From the NCBI GenBank assembly GCA_049510055.1, contig JBEKZI010000037.1, positions 1-18,920 of the forward strand: a stretch of DNA of 18,920 nt. Reading direction: 5' to 3'. The notes beneath the pieces were generated by a model that did not search any database, was not told the DNA's origin, and was given only the letters and a program-made list of their open reading frames with translations. Shown piece after piece: positions 1 to 7,703 of this stretch. The DNA comes from JALHTV01 sp049510055. GTDB taxonomy: Bacteria; Planctomycetota; Phycisphaerae; SM23-33. How positions within the stretch are numbered: the stretch's first letter is position 1; every line of letters begins with the position of its first letter. The position numbers and the translations under genes are program-made.

Positions 1-533
1 TGCCGCGCGGACTGTTGCGCGAGCCGCTGGCGGCCCTGAAGGACGCCGACGCACTCGTCATCACGCGAAGCGAGCAGGCGGAGGCCAAGGCCATCGCGGA
101 CCTCCGCGGCCGCCTGATCCGCCTCGCCCCGCACGCCACCTTCCACACCGCCACCCATCGCCCTACGCGCCTGCTGGACCAGGCCGGCACCCCGCGGGCG
201 CTGACGGAACTGGCCGGCAAGAAGGTCTTAGCCTTTTGCGGCCTGGGCAACCCGCAATCGTTCTTCGAGACGCTCAAGGGCCTCGGGGCCGAGCTGGTTG
301 CCACCGAGACATTCCCCGATCACGCGGCCTACGGCCCGCGGGAGCTGGGGCAGTTGGACCGCCGAGCCGCACAGAGCGGCACCGAGCTTCTGGTGACTAC
401 GCAGAAGGACGCCGTCAAGATTCACACCGGCTGGCTGTCCCGGCCGCTGTGGAAGCTGGTGATCGAGATGGAAATCACCCAAGGCCGCGAGGAACTTCTG
501 GCACGCATCGAAGGGGTGCTGCGCCGTACCTAG
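1..533 (+). CDS. lpxK: Tetraacyldisaccharide 4'-kinase LpxK, C-terminal part (5' end outside window)
   Basis: LpxK phosphorylates the 4' position of tetraacyldisaccharide-1-phosphate to give lipid IVA, at the cytoplasmic face of the inner membrane during lipid A synthesis. The frame is open from base 3 and gives about 176 residues, roughly the C-terminal half of a usual 320-350 aa enzyme. The visible sequence starts with PRGLLREPL, matching the family's LP.G.LREP motif, followed by ALVITRSEQ, a FCGLGNPQSFF motif, FPDHAAY and TTQKDAVKI, all in the expected LpxK order. The P-loop lies upstream of the window. An internal TTG at 15 is not a real start because homology continues upstream of it. 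The S9 peptidase gene begins 10 nt after the stop, so co-transcription is likely. Family assignment is firm; activity cannot be judged without the N-terminal half. Confidence 0.9.
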   Translation, partial: PRGLLREPLAALKDADALVITRSEQAEAKAIADLRGRLIRLAPHATFHTATHRPTRLLDQAGTPRALTELAGKKVLAFCGLGNPQSFFETLKGLGAELVATETFPDHAAYGPRELGQLDRRAAQSGTELLVTTQKDAVKIHTGWLSRPLWKLVIEMEITQGREELLARIEGVLRRT

Positions 534-543
534 CGGGGACGGA

Positions 544-2580
544 ATGGATGGACGTGGATTGAAAAAATTCCTGGCCGCAATCCTGGTGTTCTTCGTGCCG
601 CCGATCGCCGGTTGTTCCGCTCCGCAGGGCACGGCGTCGGCGCCGGCCTCCCAAGTCAGTCACATAAATCAAGGAAACCACCCCATGAGTAAAGCCACTT
701 CCGTTCCCGCGGGGCTGCCCACGTTGATCCCGCGAGAAATCCTATTCGGCAATCCCCAGCGGATGTCTCCGCTGCTGTCGCCGGACGGCAAGTTCCTGGC
801 CTACCTGGCCCCGGACGACAAGGACGTGCTCCAGGTCTGGCTGCGCACCGTCGGGGCGGCCGACGACCGCAAGCTGACGGCCGACAAGAAGCGCGGCATC
901 CGCAGCTTTTTCTGGACCTACGACGGCCAGCACCTGGTCTACATGCAGGACAGCGATGGCGACGAGAACTGGCACCTGTTCGGCGTGGACGTGGCCAGCA
1001 ACGTCGTCCGCGACCTGACGCCCTTCCAGGGCATCCAGGCCCAACTGGTCGACCGGTCCCCCGACGTGCCGGGAGAAATCCTGGTCGGCCTGAACGTCCG
1101 CGACGCCCGGCTGCACGACGTCTATCGCGTGAACTTGCGCAACGGCGCGGTGGAGATGGACACCCAAAATCCCGGCAACGTAATTGAATGGGCGGCCGAT
1201 GCGAGTCTGAAGGTCCGCGCAGCCATCGCCACGGCGAAAGACGACGGCTTCGACTTGCGCGTTCGCCGCACGGCGGGGGCGGATTGGGAGACGGTCCTCC
1301 ACTGCCCGCCCGATGAAGAAGTTGGGGTGGAGGGATTCTCCGCCGACGGCCGGACGCTTTACCTGCGCACCAACCACGACGCCAACGCCAATCGCCTGCT
1401 GGCGATGGACCTGGCCACGCTGAAGGAAACCGTCATCGCCGAGGACCCGCAGTACGACGTCAGCGAGGTCTTCGCGCATCCCCGCACCCGCGTGATTCAG
1501 GCGGTGGCGTTTGAGCGCGACCGGCTGGAATGGCAGGTGCTCGACAAATCCCTGACGGCGGACTTCAAGGCTTTGGCCGCAGTCCGGGCGGGAGATTTCA
1601 GCTTCCTCAGCCGCGACCTGGCCGACCGGACCTGGCTGGTCGCCTACGTGACCGACGACGGGCCGGTGTATTACTACAGTTATGACCGCGCTTCCAAAGC
1701 TGCCACGCTGCTGTTCTCCAGCCGGCCCAAGCTGGAAGGCCTGCCGCTGGCGAAGATGCAGCCGATTTCCTTCGCGGCCCGCGACGGCCTGGAGATCCAC
1801 GGCTACCTGACGCTGCCGGTGGGCGTGGAACCCAAGAACCTACCGGCGGTGCTGCTGGTGCACGGCGGGCCGTGGGCGCGCGACACCTGGGGGTTCAATG
1901 GCTGGGCACAGTGGCTGGCCAATCGCGGCTACGCGGTGCTGCAGGTCAACTACCGCGGCTCGGAAGGCTACGGCAAAAAGTTCCTCAACGCCGGCAACCG
2001 CGAATGGGGCGGCAAGATGCACGACGACCTCATCGACGCCGTGGAGTGGCTCAAGGCCCGCGGCATCGCCGACCCGTCGCGGATCGCCATCATGGGCGGC
2101 AGCTACGGCGGCTACGCCACGCTGGTGGGGATGTCCTTCACGCCCAAGGTCTTCGCCTGCGGCGTGGACCTGGTCGGGCCCAGCAACCTGGTGACGCTGA
2201 TGAAGACCGTCCCGCCCTACTGGAAGCCGATCATGAACATCTTCCGCCACCGCGTGGGCGACCTGGAGACTGAACAGGCGTTCCTGGAGTCGCGCTCGCC
2301 GCTGACGCGGGCGGACCAGATCGTCCGGCCGCTGCTGATCGGCCAGGGCGCCAACGACCCGCGCGTCAAGCAGTCCGAGAGCGACCAGATCGTCCAGTCG
2401 ATGCGCCGGCGGGGCAAGGAGGTCCGCTACTGGGTCTACGCCGACGAGGGCCACGGATTCGCCCGGCCGGAAAATCGGCTGCACTTCTTCGCGGTCTCCG
2501 AGAAATTTTTGGCGCACTGGCTGGGCGGACGGTGCGAGCCGGCGGGCCAAATCCAAGGCTCCAGCGCCGAGGAACGCTGA
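544..2580 (+). CDS. S9 family (prolyl oligopeptidase / acylaminoacyl-peptidase-like) serine peptidase, predicted lipoprotein
   Basis: This is a 678-aa serine peptidase of the S9 family, which hydrolyses peptides in an alpha/beta-hydrolase domain gated by a beta-propeller. Residues 7-24 form a short hydrophobic signal ending in the lipobox IAGC (Cys24), so the protein is probably a lipoprotein in the periplasm. Residues of about 60-400 carry repeated SPDGK/DGRTLYL-type propeller blades. The catalytic domain follows with an HGGPW oxyanion motif (from His440), the nucleophile elbow GGSYGGYA (Ser520), Asp605 in GANDPRV and His637 in DEGHGF, so the triad is complete. The start at 544 is preceded by GGGGACGGA. 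An in-frame ATG at 685 (codon 48) also has AAGGAA upstream and would give a form without the signal. The gene lies 10 nt after lpxK. Substrate preference cannot be read from the sequence. Confidence 0.9.
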   Translation: MDGRGLKKFLAAILVFFVPPIAGCSAPQGTASAPASQVSHINQGNHPMSKATSVPAGLPTLIPREILFGNPQRMSPLLSPDGKFLAYLAPDDKDVLQVWLRTVGAADDRKLTADKKRGIRSFFWTYDGQHLVYMQDSDGDENWHLFGVDVASNVVRDLTPFQGIQAQLVDRSPDVPGEILVGLNVRDARLHDVYRVNLRNGAVEMDTQNPGNVIEWAADASLKVRAAIATAKDDGFDLRVRRTAGADWETVLHCPPDEEVGVEGFSADGRTLYLRTNHDANANRLLAMDLATLKETVIAEDPQYDVSEVFAHPRTRVIQAVAFERDRLEWQVLDKSLTADFKALAAVRAGDFSFLSRDLADRTWLVAYVTDDGPVYYYSYDRASKAATLLFSSRPKLEGLPLAKMQPISFAARDGLEIHGYLTLPVGVEPKNLPAVLLVHGGPWARDTWGFNGWAQWLANRGYAVLQVNYRGSEGYGKKFLNAGNREWGGKMHDDLIDAVEWLKARGIADPSRIAIMGGSYGGYATLVGMSFTPKVFACGVDLVGPSNLVTLMKTVPPYWKPIMNIFRHRVGDLETEQAFLESRSPLTRADQIVRPLLIGQGANDPRVKQSESDQIVQSMRRRGKEVRYWVYADEGHGFARPENRLHFFAVSEKFLAHWLGGRCEPAGQIQGSSAEER

Positions 2581-2629
2581 GCCGAGCTATACCTTTTAAT
2601 AGGGCACGGTCGATTGTCGTGCGCAAACC

Positions 2630-3961
2630 ATGAGTCCAAAACCTCTGCGGGTGGCCCTGGTGTCGCTGGGCTGCCCCAAAAACCTGGTGGACAGCGAGAA
2701 GATGCTGGCGGCCCTGGCTGCGGCCGGCTGCATCGTTCCCGCGCCGGAGGACGCCGCCGACGTGATCGTGGTCAATACCTGCGGCTTTCTCGGCTCGGCC
2801 CGGCAGGAATCGCTGGACGTCATCGGCCAGGCCTTGGAGCGCAAGCGACGCGGGCCAGCGCGGCGCGTGGTGGTGGCCGGGTGCCTGTCCAACCGCGACG
2901 GACAGAAGCTATACCGGCTTGCCCGCGGCATTGACGCCGTGGTGGGCGTCAACGACCGCGAGACGATCGTCGCCGCCGTCATGGGCCGCGGCAAGATCAC
3001 CCGCCTGACGCCGCACCCAAAAACCGCCGCCGCGCCGCAAGACGGCGGCCGATTCCGCCTCACGCCGCGTCACACGGCCTATCTGCGAATCTCCGAGGGC
3101 TGCTCGCGGCGGTGCACCTTCTGCACCATCCCCGCCATCCGCGGGCCGTTCCGCTCCAAGAAGCCCGAGGCCATCCTGGCCGAGGCCCACGAGCTGATCG
3201 CCGACGGCGCGGTGGAGCTAAACGTCATCGGGCAGGACACCACCAGCTACGGGCGCGACCTGGGCCACGGCCACAGCCTCGCCCGGCTGCTGCGTGATCT
3301 GGACCGATTGAGCGGCCTGCGGTGGCTGCGGCTGATGTACGCCTATCCGCGCCAGGTCGGCGACGCCCTCATCGACGCCATGGCCGACTGCCGCCGCGTC
3401 GTGCACTACCTGGACCTGCCGCTCCAGCACATCGCCGATCCCGTCCTCCGCCGCATGGGCCGGCTGACGACGCGAAAGGCCATCGAGTCGCTGCTGGTCA
3501 CGCTGCGGCGGCGGATCCCCGACGTCGTCCTGCGCACCACGTTCCTGGTGGGCTTCCCCGGCGAGACGGAGCGGTGTTTTCGCGAACTGCTGGAGTTCGT
3601 CAAAGCGTTTCGCTTCGACGCCCTGGGCGTCTTTGAGTTCTCCCCCGAGCCGGGCACAGCCGCCGCGACCATGGATCGCCAAGTCAGCGATGCCGCCAAG
3701 GCCGAGCGGGCGCGGGAATTGATGCTCGCCCAGCAGGCCATCGCGTTCCAGGCCAATGGCCGGCGGGTGGGCAAACGCCTGGAAGTTTTGGTGGACGGCC
3801 TGGACGACCACGGCCGCTGCGTCGGGCGGTACTACGGCCAGGCGCCGGACATCGACAGCCTCTGCCGCCTCACCTCAAAGCACCGGCCGGGAAAGTTCAT
3901 CACAGGCAAAGTGATCGACTGGGCCGATTATGATCTGATCCTCCAGCCGGATCGAAAATAA
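2630..3961 (+). CDS. rimO: Ribosomal protein S12 (aspartate C3) methylthiotransferase RimO
   Basis: RimO is a radical-SAM enzyme that adds a methylthio group to the conserved aspartate of ribosomal protein S12. The 443-aa length matches the family. The N-terminal MTTase domain supplies the auxiliary [4Fe-4S] ligands Cys15 (SLGCPKN), Cys51 (NTCGF) and Cys85 (AGCLS). The radical-SAM cluster motif CxxxCxxC is Cys158, Cys162, Cys165 (EGCSRRCTFC). The adjacent RGPFRSKKPE and IGQDTTSYG stretches and the C-terminal TRAM-type region are as expected. SLGCPKNLVDSE and the Asp/Thr-rich IGQDT segment favour RimO over the related tRNA enzyme MiaB. No convincing Shine-Dalgarno precedes the ATG at 2630. The gene follows the S9 peptidase by 49 nt and converges on the phosphatase gene with only 9 nt between stops. 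Confidence 0.96.
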   Translation: MSPKPLRVALVSLGCPKNLVDSEKMLAALAAAGCIVPAPEDAADVIVVNTCGFLGSARQESLDVIGQALERKRRGPARRVVVAGCLSNRDGQKLYRLARGIDAVVGVNDRETIVAAVMGRGKITRLTPHPKTAAAPQDGGRFRLTPRHTAYLRISEGCSRRCTFCTIPAIRGPFRSKKPEAILAEAHELIADGAVELNVIGQDTTSYGRDLGHGHSLARLLRDLDRLSGLRWLRLMYAYPRQVGDALIDAMADCRRVVHYLDLPLQHIADPVLRRMGRLTTRKAIESLLVTLRRRIPDVVLRTTFLVGFPGETERCFRELLEFVKAFRFDALGVFEFSPEPGTAAATMDRQVSDAAKAERARELMLAQQAIAFQANGRRVGKRLEVLVDGLDDHGRCVGRYYGQAPDIDSLCRLTSKHRPGKFITGKVIDWADYDLILQPDRK

Positions 3962-3970
3962 TCCCCTCGC

Positions 3971-5530
3971 TTACAGCACTTGGACGATGATCATGGTCAC
4001 GTCGTCCAGGCGGCTTTGGAGGCCCGCGAATCGCCGCATCGCCCACAGGACGGATCGCGCGATGCCGTCGGCGTCCTGGCCTTCGGCGATGGCCGCCAGG
4101 GCCGCTTGTTCGATGCGGGCGCGGCCGAAGGGCTCGTCGTCGAAGTTCAGGGCCTCGCTCAGCCCGTCGGTATAGGCCAGCAGCACGTCGCCGGTCCGCA
4201 GGTCGGCCACCTGGTGGTCCCATCGCGCCGCGGGGTTGATGCCCACCACCGGCCCGTTGACGCCCAACGTGCCGGCCTGGCCGGCGCGAAACAGGATCGG
4301 CGGCGGGTGGCCGGCGTTGGCGAAGGTCAGGCGGTGCGCCCGGGCGTCGATCACGCCGTAGAACAGCGTGGCGAAGTCGCTGACCAGCGTGTCATTGCAC
4401 AGGTCGCGGTTCACGCGGGCCACGACCTCCGACATCTGGTAGATGTTGGTCGCGTGCGCCCGCAGCGACGCCCGGATGGAGGCCATCAGCAGCGACGCGC
4501 GCACGCCCTTGCCCACCACGTCGCAGACGGCCAGGCCCAGGTTGTCCTCCGGCAGCGACAGAAAATCGTAGAAGTCCCCGCCCAGCTCGTAGCACGGCAC
4601 GTACATCGCCGCGATGCGGAAGCCCGGCAAGGTCGGCGCCTTGGAGGGAATCATCCGCCGCTGGACCTCTGAGGCCAGATGCAGCTGGCGCCGGATGCCG
4701 GCGGCGTTGACCGCTTCCTCGTACAGCCGGGCGTTGACGACGGCCGCCCCGGCCTGCGCGGCGATGGCCTGGAGCAGCGACACCTCGTACCAGTCGAAGG
4801 CGTGCAGCTCGCCGGTGTACACGCGGATGACGCCCTCGGCCCGGCCCTTGTAGAGCATCGGGGCGCACAGGGCGCTGACGATGCCCTCGTGCCGCGCCGA
4901 GGCAGGATACAGCACGCGCGGATCGTTCCGCTCGTCGGCGATGTACACGGTCTTGAGCTGCGAGATGACTTCCTGGTCGATCTGGCTGTCGGACAGCAGG
5001 ATTTTTCCCTTGTCCAGGTACTGGCTGGACAGGTTGGCCATGGCCTTGATGACCAGCTCCGTGCGGTCCTCGTTCAGCAGGCGGATGGAACTGGCCTTGG
5101 CCTTCAGCACGTCCACCACGGTGCGGGCGACCAGGTCCAGCACCTTCTGGACGTTGCGCTCGGTGGTGAACTCCGCCGTCAGGCGATACAGCGTGGCCAG
5201 CTCCTGGACGCGCGAGGCGTGTTCCTCGTTGTGCCGGGCCTGGCGGGCGATGAGGTCCGCGAAAATTTCGCCGAATCGCCGCAGCCCCTCCACCGGCGCG
5301 GCGCCGGACGGCTGGGCCGGCCAGAGAATTCGCCCCACTTCTTCCTCACGAACGATGATGGGCGCGTGCTCCATCGGCCCGCCAGGCGGCGGCATCGCGC
5401 AGGGAGAATCCTTCGTCAGCGGCTGGCCGTCGGCCCCGCAAATGCAGATCGGCACCTGCGCGATGGCCACGAAGGCGTCCTGCAACCGCTGAAGCGTGTC
5501 CGGGTCCAAATAATCCGTCAACGTCGGCAC
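3971..5530 (-). CDS. GAF domain / SpoIIE (RsbU-type) PP2C serine/threonine phosphatase
   Basis: This 519-aa protein phosphatase is of the kind that dephosphorylates anti-sigma-factor antagonists in partner-switching systems. The first 110 or so residues (LDPDTLQRLQDAFVAIAQVP) look like a shortened PocR-type ligand-sensing domain. A GAF domain spans roughly 130-272. A linker containing LHLASEVQRRMIP leads into the SpoIIE catalytic domain. Metal-binding acidic residues are present: Asp319 in GGDFYDF, AVCDVVGKG, Asp455 in AYTDGLSEA, and Asp509/Asp510 in RLDDVTM. The start is GTG, chosen because GAGGAAA lies just upstream. No membrane segment, kinase domain or neighbouring STAS/anti-sigma gene is visible, so the target is unknown. 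It lies 89 nt downstream of dsbD on the same strand and has its own TACAAT -10-like box, suggesting a separate promoter. Confidence 0.9.
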   Translation of the reverse strand: MPTLTDYLDPDTLQRLQDAFVAIAQVPICICGADGQPLTKDSPCAMPPPGGPMEHAPIIVREEEVGRILWPAQPSGAAPVEGLRRFGEIFADLIARQARHNEEHASRVQELATLYRLTAEFTTERNVQKVLDLVARTVVDVLKAKASSIRLLNEDRTELVIKAMANLSSQYLDKGKILLSDSQIDQEVISQLKTVYIADERNDPRVLYPASARHEGIVSALCAPMLYKGRAEGVIRVYTGELHAFDWYEVSLLQAIAAQAGAAVVNARLYEEAVNAAGIRRQLHLASEVQRRMIPSKAPTLPGFRIAAMYVPCYELGGDFYDFLSLPEDNLGLAVCDVVGKGVRASLLMASIRASLRAHATNIYQMSEVVARVNRDLCNDTLVSDFATLFYGVIDARAHRLTFANAGHPPPILFRAGQAGTLGVNGPVVGINPAARWDHQVADLRTGDVLLAYTDGLSEALNFDDEPFGRARIEQAALAAIAEGQDADGIARSVLWAMRRFAGLQSRLDDVTMIIVQVL

Positions 5531-5568
5531 GGGGTTTCCTCAACTCCTGGGCGTTCCGTAAAGGGACT

Positions 5569-5597
5569 ATTGTACGAAGTGGGCGGCGCTTTGCAGC
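5569..5597 (-). promoter_or_regulatory. Putative promoter of the SpoIIE phosphatase gene
   Basis: On the minus strand a TACAAT -10 box (5569-5574) lies 38 nt upstream of the GTG start at 5530. The -35 region is poor: GCTGCA with a 17-nt spacer, or CTGCAA with 16. The predicted leader of about 30 nt contains GAGGAAA. The -10 is convincing and the -35 is not. Confidence 0.4.
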
Positions 5598-5619
5598 CGA
5601 AAACCCGTCCGGCTTGCGA

Positions 5620-7458
5620 TTAGCGCCGCCAGGCCCCGTCCAGCGCCGCGGTGAGGTCCTGGCGGGAGAATTTGCCCTCCAGGCGGATCGGCGGGCCGGC
5701 CGGCGGGAAGATCACCGTCAGCGGCGGGGCGCCGTGCAGCGTGTCGTACAGCAAGGCGTTGGCCGGGGCGTCGGCCGCCGTCACGTCGCCGCGCATGGGC
5801 AGGACGTTCCGGGCCGCCAACTCACGTGCCACCTCCGGCCGGTCGTAGATGAGGTAGTCCACCGCCTTGCAGCTCAGGCACCAGGAGGCGGTAAAGTCCA
5901 CCAGCACGATTTGCCCCGCGCCGTTGGCCTGGGCGATCCGCGGCTGGTCGAACGGCTGAAACTTCACCGCCGGCCCGCGCGGCGGCGACAGCAGCCACAC
6001 CCCCGCCGCCACCGCCAGCGCCGTCGCCAGCCCGCGCAACGCCAGCTTGCCCGGCAGCGGCCAATCGTAGCGGACCCACGTGCCCCAGGCCCACAAGCCA
6101 AAGACCAGCACCACGGCGTAGGCCGCCGCACGGGCGACGGCGGTGTCCGCACTCAGCGTGCCGATGAGCCACACGGCCACGAGCAGCAGCACGAAGCCCA
6201 TGGCCTGGCGGAGCAGTTCCATCCAGCGGCCGGGGCGCGGCAGGCGGTTCAGCAGACCGGGCATCGTCGCCAGCAGCGCGTGCGGGGCGGCCATGCCCAC
6301 GCCGATCAGCACGATGGCCAGGCTGCCCAACCACAGCGGCTGAAGCTGCGCCCAGGCAAAGGCCAGCACCAGGATCGCAAAGCTGCACGGCGTGGCCAGG
6401 ACGGCCATCATCAGCCCCATGCCCGCCGAGGCCAGGTGGCCCTGGCCGCCGGGAGCGCCGCCCAACGCCGCCAGGCGGCGCGGCACCGACACGGTGAACA
6501 CGCCGAACAGGTTGGCCGCCACGGCCACGATGACGAACGCCATGCCCAGCCGGAACGGGGCGGACTGGAAGTGCCGGCCCCAGTCCAGCGCCCGACCCAT
6601 CGCCAGGTGAAGGACCACGTTCGCGCCGGCCAGGGCCACGAAGAACAGCGCCACGCCGCCGGCGAAGGCCAGGCCCACCGTCACGAATCGCCGCCGCGAT
6701 TGGCGGGCCAGCTCCACCACGCTGAGAATGCGAATGGGAATCACCGGCAGCACGCACGGCATGACGTTCATAATCAGCCCGGCCAGCAGCGCCAGCCCCA
6801 GCCCGCCCCAGACGCTCAACCGGCTCGCCTGGACGGAGCCAGACTGAGGAAAAGCCGCCGCCGCGTGGAGCTGATCCGCCGGCTTGGCGGAGGCCAGGCC
6901 GCTGCGCAGCGATTCGGTCCAGGCCTCGTTCGCCACCGCCGCCGAGTTCACCCGCACCTCCACGGCAGCGGAGGCGTGAACAGGAACGCATTTGAATTCC
7001 TTCTCCGAGCACACCTGGCCGGTGACGGTAATCGGAATCTCGACCCGGCCGGCGGGAGCATCGTCGGGAACCGTGACCGGTACATAGGCCACGGCCTGGC
7101 CGGTATAGACGAAGGTGGAGACGACGGCATCGCCCACGTTGGTCGGGTGCTCCCGGTCCGCCGGCCACAGCACCGCGCCCACCGACAAGGAACCGGCGTG
7201 GACGGCGATCTCAGCGGGCAGGGGCATGAATTTCCCGCCGCCCGGCGAGGGGCTGTAGAACACCCATCCCTCGGCCACGTGCATGACGACGGCTACGTGA
7301 AACGTCTGGCCGGGGCGGACCTGCGTGTCAGAGACGACGGCTTCGGCCGAGACGAACGCCGTCGGCGCATTTTTCGCGACGGAGGTCTGCGGTTGCATTC
7401 CAACCGCCCCGCCCGCGGCTGCCATGATTGTCGCCGCCAAGATGTGCCCAAGGTGCAT
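5620..7458 (-). CDS. dsbD: Thiol:disulfide interchange protein DsbD
   Basis: DsbD carries electrons from cytoplasmic thioredoxin across the inner membrane to periplasmic thiol proteins. The 612-aa protein has all three parts: a signal peptide (about 1-20) and an N-terminal domain with a redox pair Cys150/Cys157 (VCSEKEFKC), a multi-helix transmembrane domain with Cys235 (MPCVLP) and Cys358 (TPCSFA), and a C-terminal thioredoxin fold with Cys527-Leu-Ser-Cys530 (ASWCLSCK). All six relay cysteines are therefore present. I chose ATG at 7458 over the TTG at 7464 because AAGGGAG sits at proper spacing from the ATG but is only about 2 nt from the TTG. It is divergent from glyA and is followed on the same strand by the SpoIIE phosphatase gene. 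Confidence 0.95.
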   Translation of the reverse strand: MHLGHILAATIMAAAGGAVGMQPQTSVAKNAPTAFVSAEAVVSDTQVRPGQTFHVAVVMHVAEGWVFYSPSPGGGKFMPLPAEIAVHAGSLSVGAVLWPADREHPTNVGDAVVSTFVYTGQAVAYVPVTVPDDAPAGRVEIPITVTGQVCSEKEFKCVPVHASAAVEVRVNSAAVANEAWTESLRSGLASAKPADQLHAAAAFPQSGSVQASRLSVWGGLGLALLAGLIMNVMPCVLPVIPIRILSVVELARQSRRRFVTVGLAFAGGVALFFVALAGANVVLHLAMGRALDWGRHFQSAPFRLGMAFVIVAVAANLFGVFTVSVPRRLAALGGAPGGQGHLASAGMGLMMAVLATPCSFAILVLAFAWAQLQPLWLGSLAIVLIGVGMAAPHALLATMPGLLNRLPRPGRWMELLRQAMGFVLLLVAVWLIGTLSADTAVARAAAYAVVLVFGLWAWGTWVRYDWPLPGKLALRGLATALAVAAGVWLLSPPRGPAVKFQPFDQPRIAQANGAGQIVLVDFTASWCLSCKAVDYLIYDRPEVARELAARNVLPMRGDVTAADAPANALLYDTLHGAPPLTVIFPPAGPPIRLEGKFSRQDLTAALDGAWRR

Positions 7459-7487
7459 GCCCAATCTCCCTTATGGCCCGGCTGGGG

Positions 7488-7507
7488 CCTGCCTGCCGGC
7501 AGGCAGG
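7488..7507. repeat. 20-bp perfect palindrome in the dsbD leader
   Basis: CCTGCCTGCC is followed directly by its reverse complement GGCAGGCAGG. It lies 30-49 nt upstream of the dsbD ATG, between that start and the proposed -10 box, so it should be transcribed in the dsbD 5' leader and could fold into an 8-bp hairpin with a 4-nt loop. Short CCTGCCGGCAGG-type palindromes are dispersed in many environmental bacterial genomes; that comparison is from memory and was not searched. Confidence 0.75.
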
Positions 7508-7539
7508 TACGACACTACCGCCGCATCGGCCCTCCGTCC

Positions 7540-7545
7540 AGTATA
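7540..7545 (-). promoter_or_regulatory. Putative -10 box for dsbD
   Basis: TATACT on the minus strand, 82 nt upstream of the dsbD ATG. No good -35 hexamer is found at 16-18 nt; that position falls inside the heptamer repeat array. It would give a leader of about 75 nt containing the 20-bp palindrome. Confidence 0.35.
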
Positions 7546-7548
7546 GGA

Positions 7549-7583
7549 GATTGTCGATTGACAATTGACCATCGACGATTGAA
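7549..7583. repeat. Tandem heptamer repeat, five copies, consensus GATTGAC
   Basis: Five consecutive 7-mers read GATTGTC, GATTGAC, AATTGAC, CATCGAC and GATTGAA. They are imperfect but stay in register. The array sits in the dsbD-glyA intergenic region, just upstream of the proposed dsbD -10 box. It is AT-richer than its surroundings and encodes nothing. Confidence 0.7.
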
Positions 7584-7634
7584 GGGAAGAGCGGCCGCCC
7601 AATTAAAGGATAGTGGCCGCCGGCCGCCCTTCCC
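7584..7634. repeat. 14-bp inverted repeat (13/14 matched) with a 23-nt spacer upstream of glyA
   Basis: Left arm GGGAAGAGCGGCCG (7584-7597) matches the reverse complement of the right arm CGGCCGCCCTTCCC (7621-7634) except at one position. It starts exactly where the heptamer array ends and finishes one base before the proposed glyA -35 box. It could be an operator-like dyad, a transcript hairpin or part of an inserted repeat. Neither strand has a T-run that would make it an intrinsic terminator. Confidence 0.6.
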
Positions 7635-7635
7635 C

Positions 7636-7664
7636 TTGTCAGGTGGAGGCGGTGCGGTTAGCAT
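7636..7664 (+). promoter_or_regulatory. Putative sigma-70-type promoter for glyA
   Basis: TTGTCA (7636-7641), a 17-nt spacer and TAGCAT (7659-7664). The predicted start near 7671 leaves a leader of about 33 nt carrying GGAGAG before the ATG at 7704. Confidence 0.5.
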
Positions 7665-7703
7665 GGCGGGCTTCCATTTGGCATGTGTTGTGTTGGAGAG
7701 CCC

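Noticed and set aside
2588..2600. TATACC/TTTAAT as a promoter for rimO
   Set aside because: AT-rich patch without any -35-like hexamer at suitable spacing; read-through from the S9 gene is as likely.
7459..7464. TTG at 7464 as the dsbD start
   Set aside because: The Shine-Dalgarno AAGGGAG would be only about 2 nt away, while it is well placed for the ATG at 7458.
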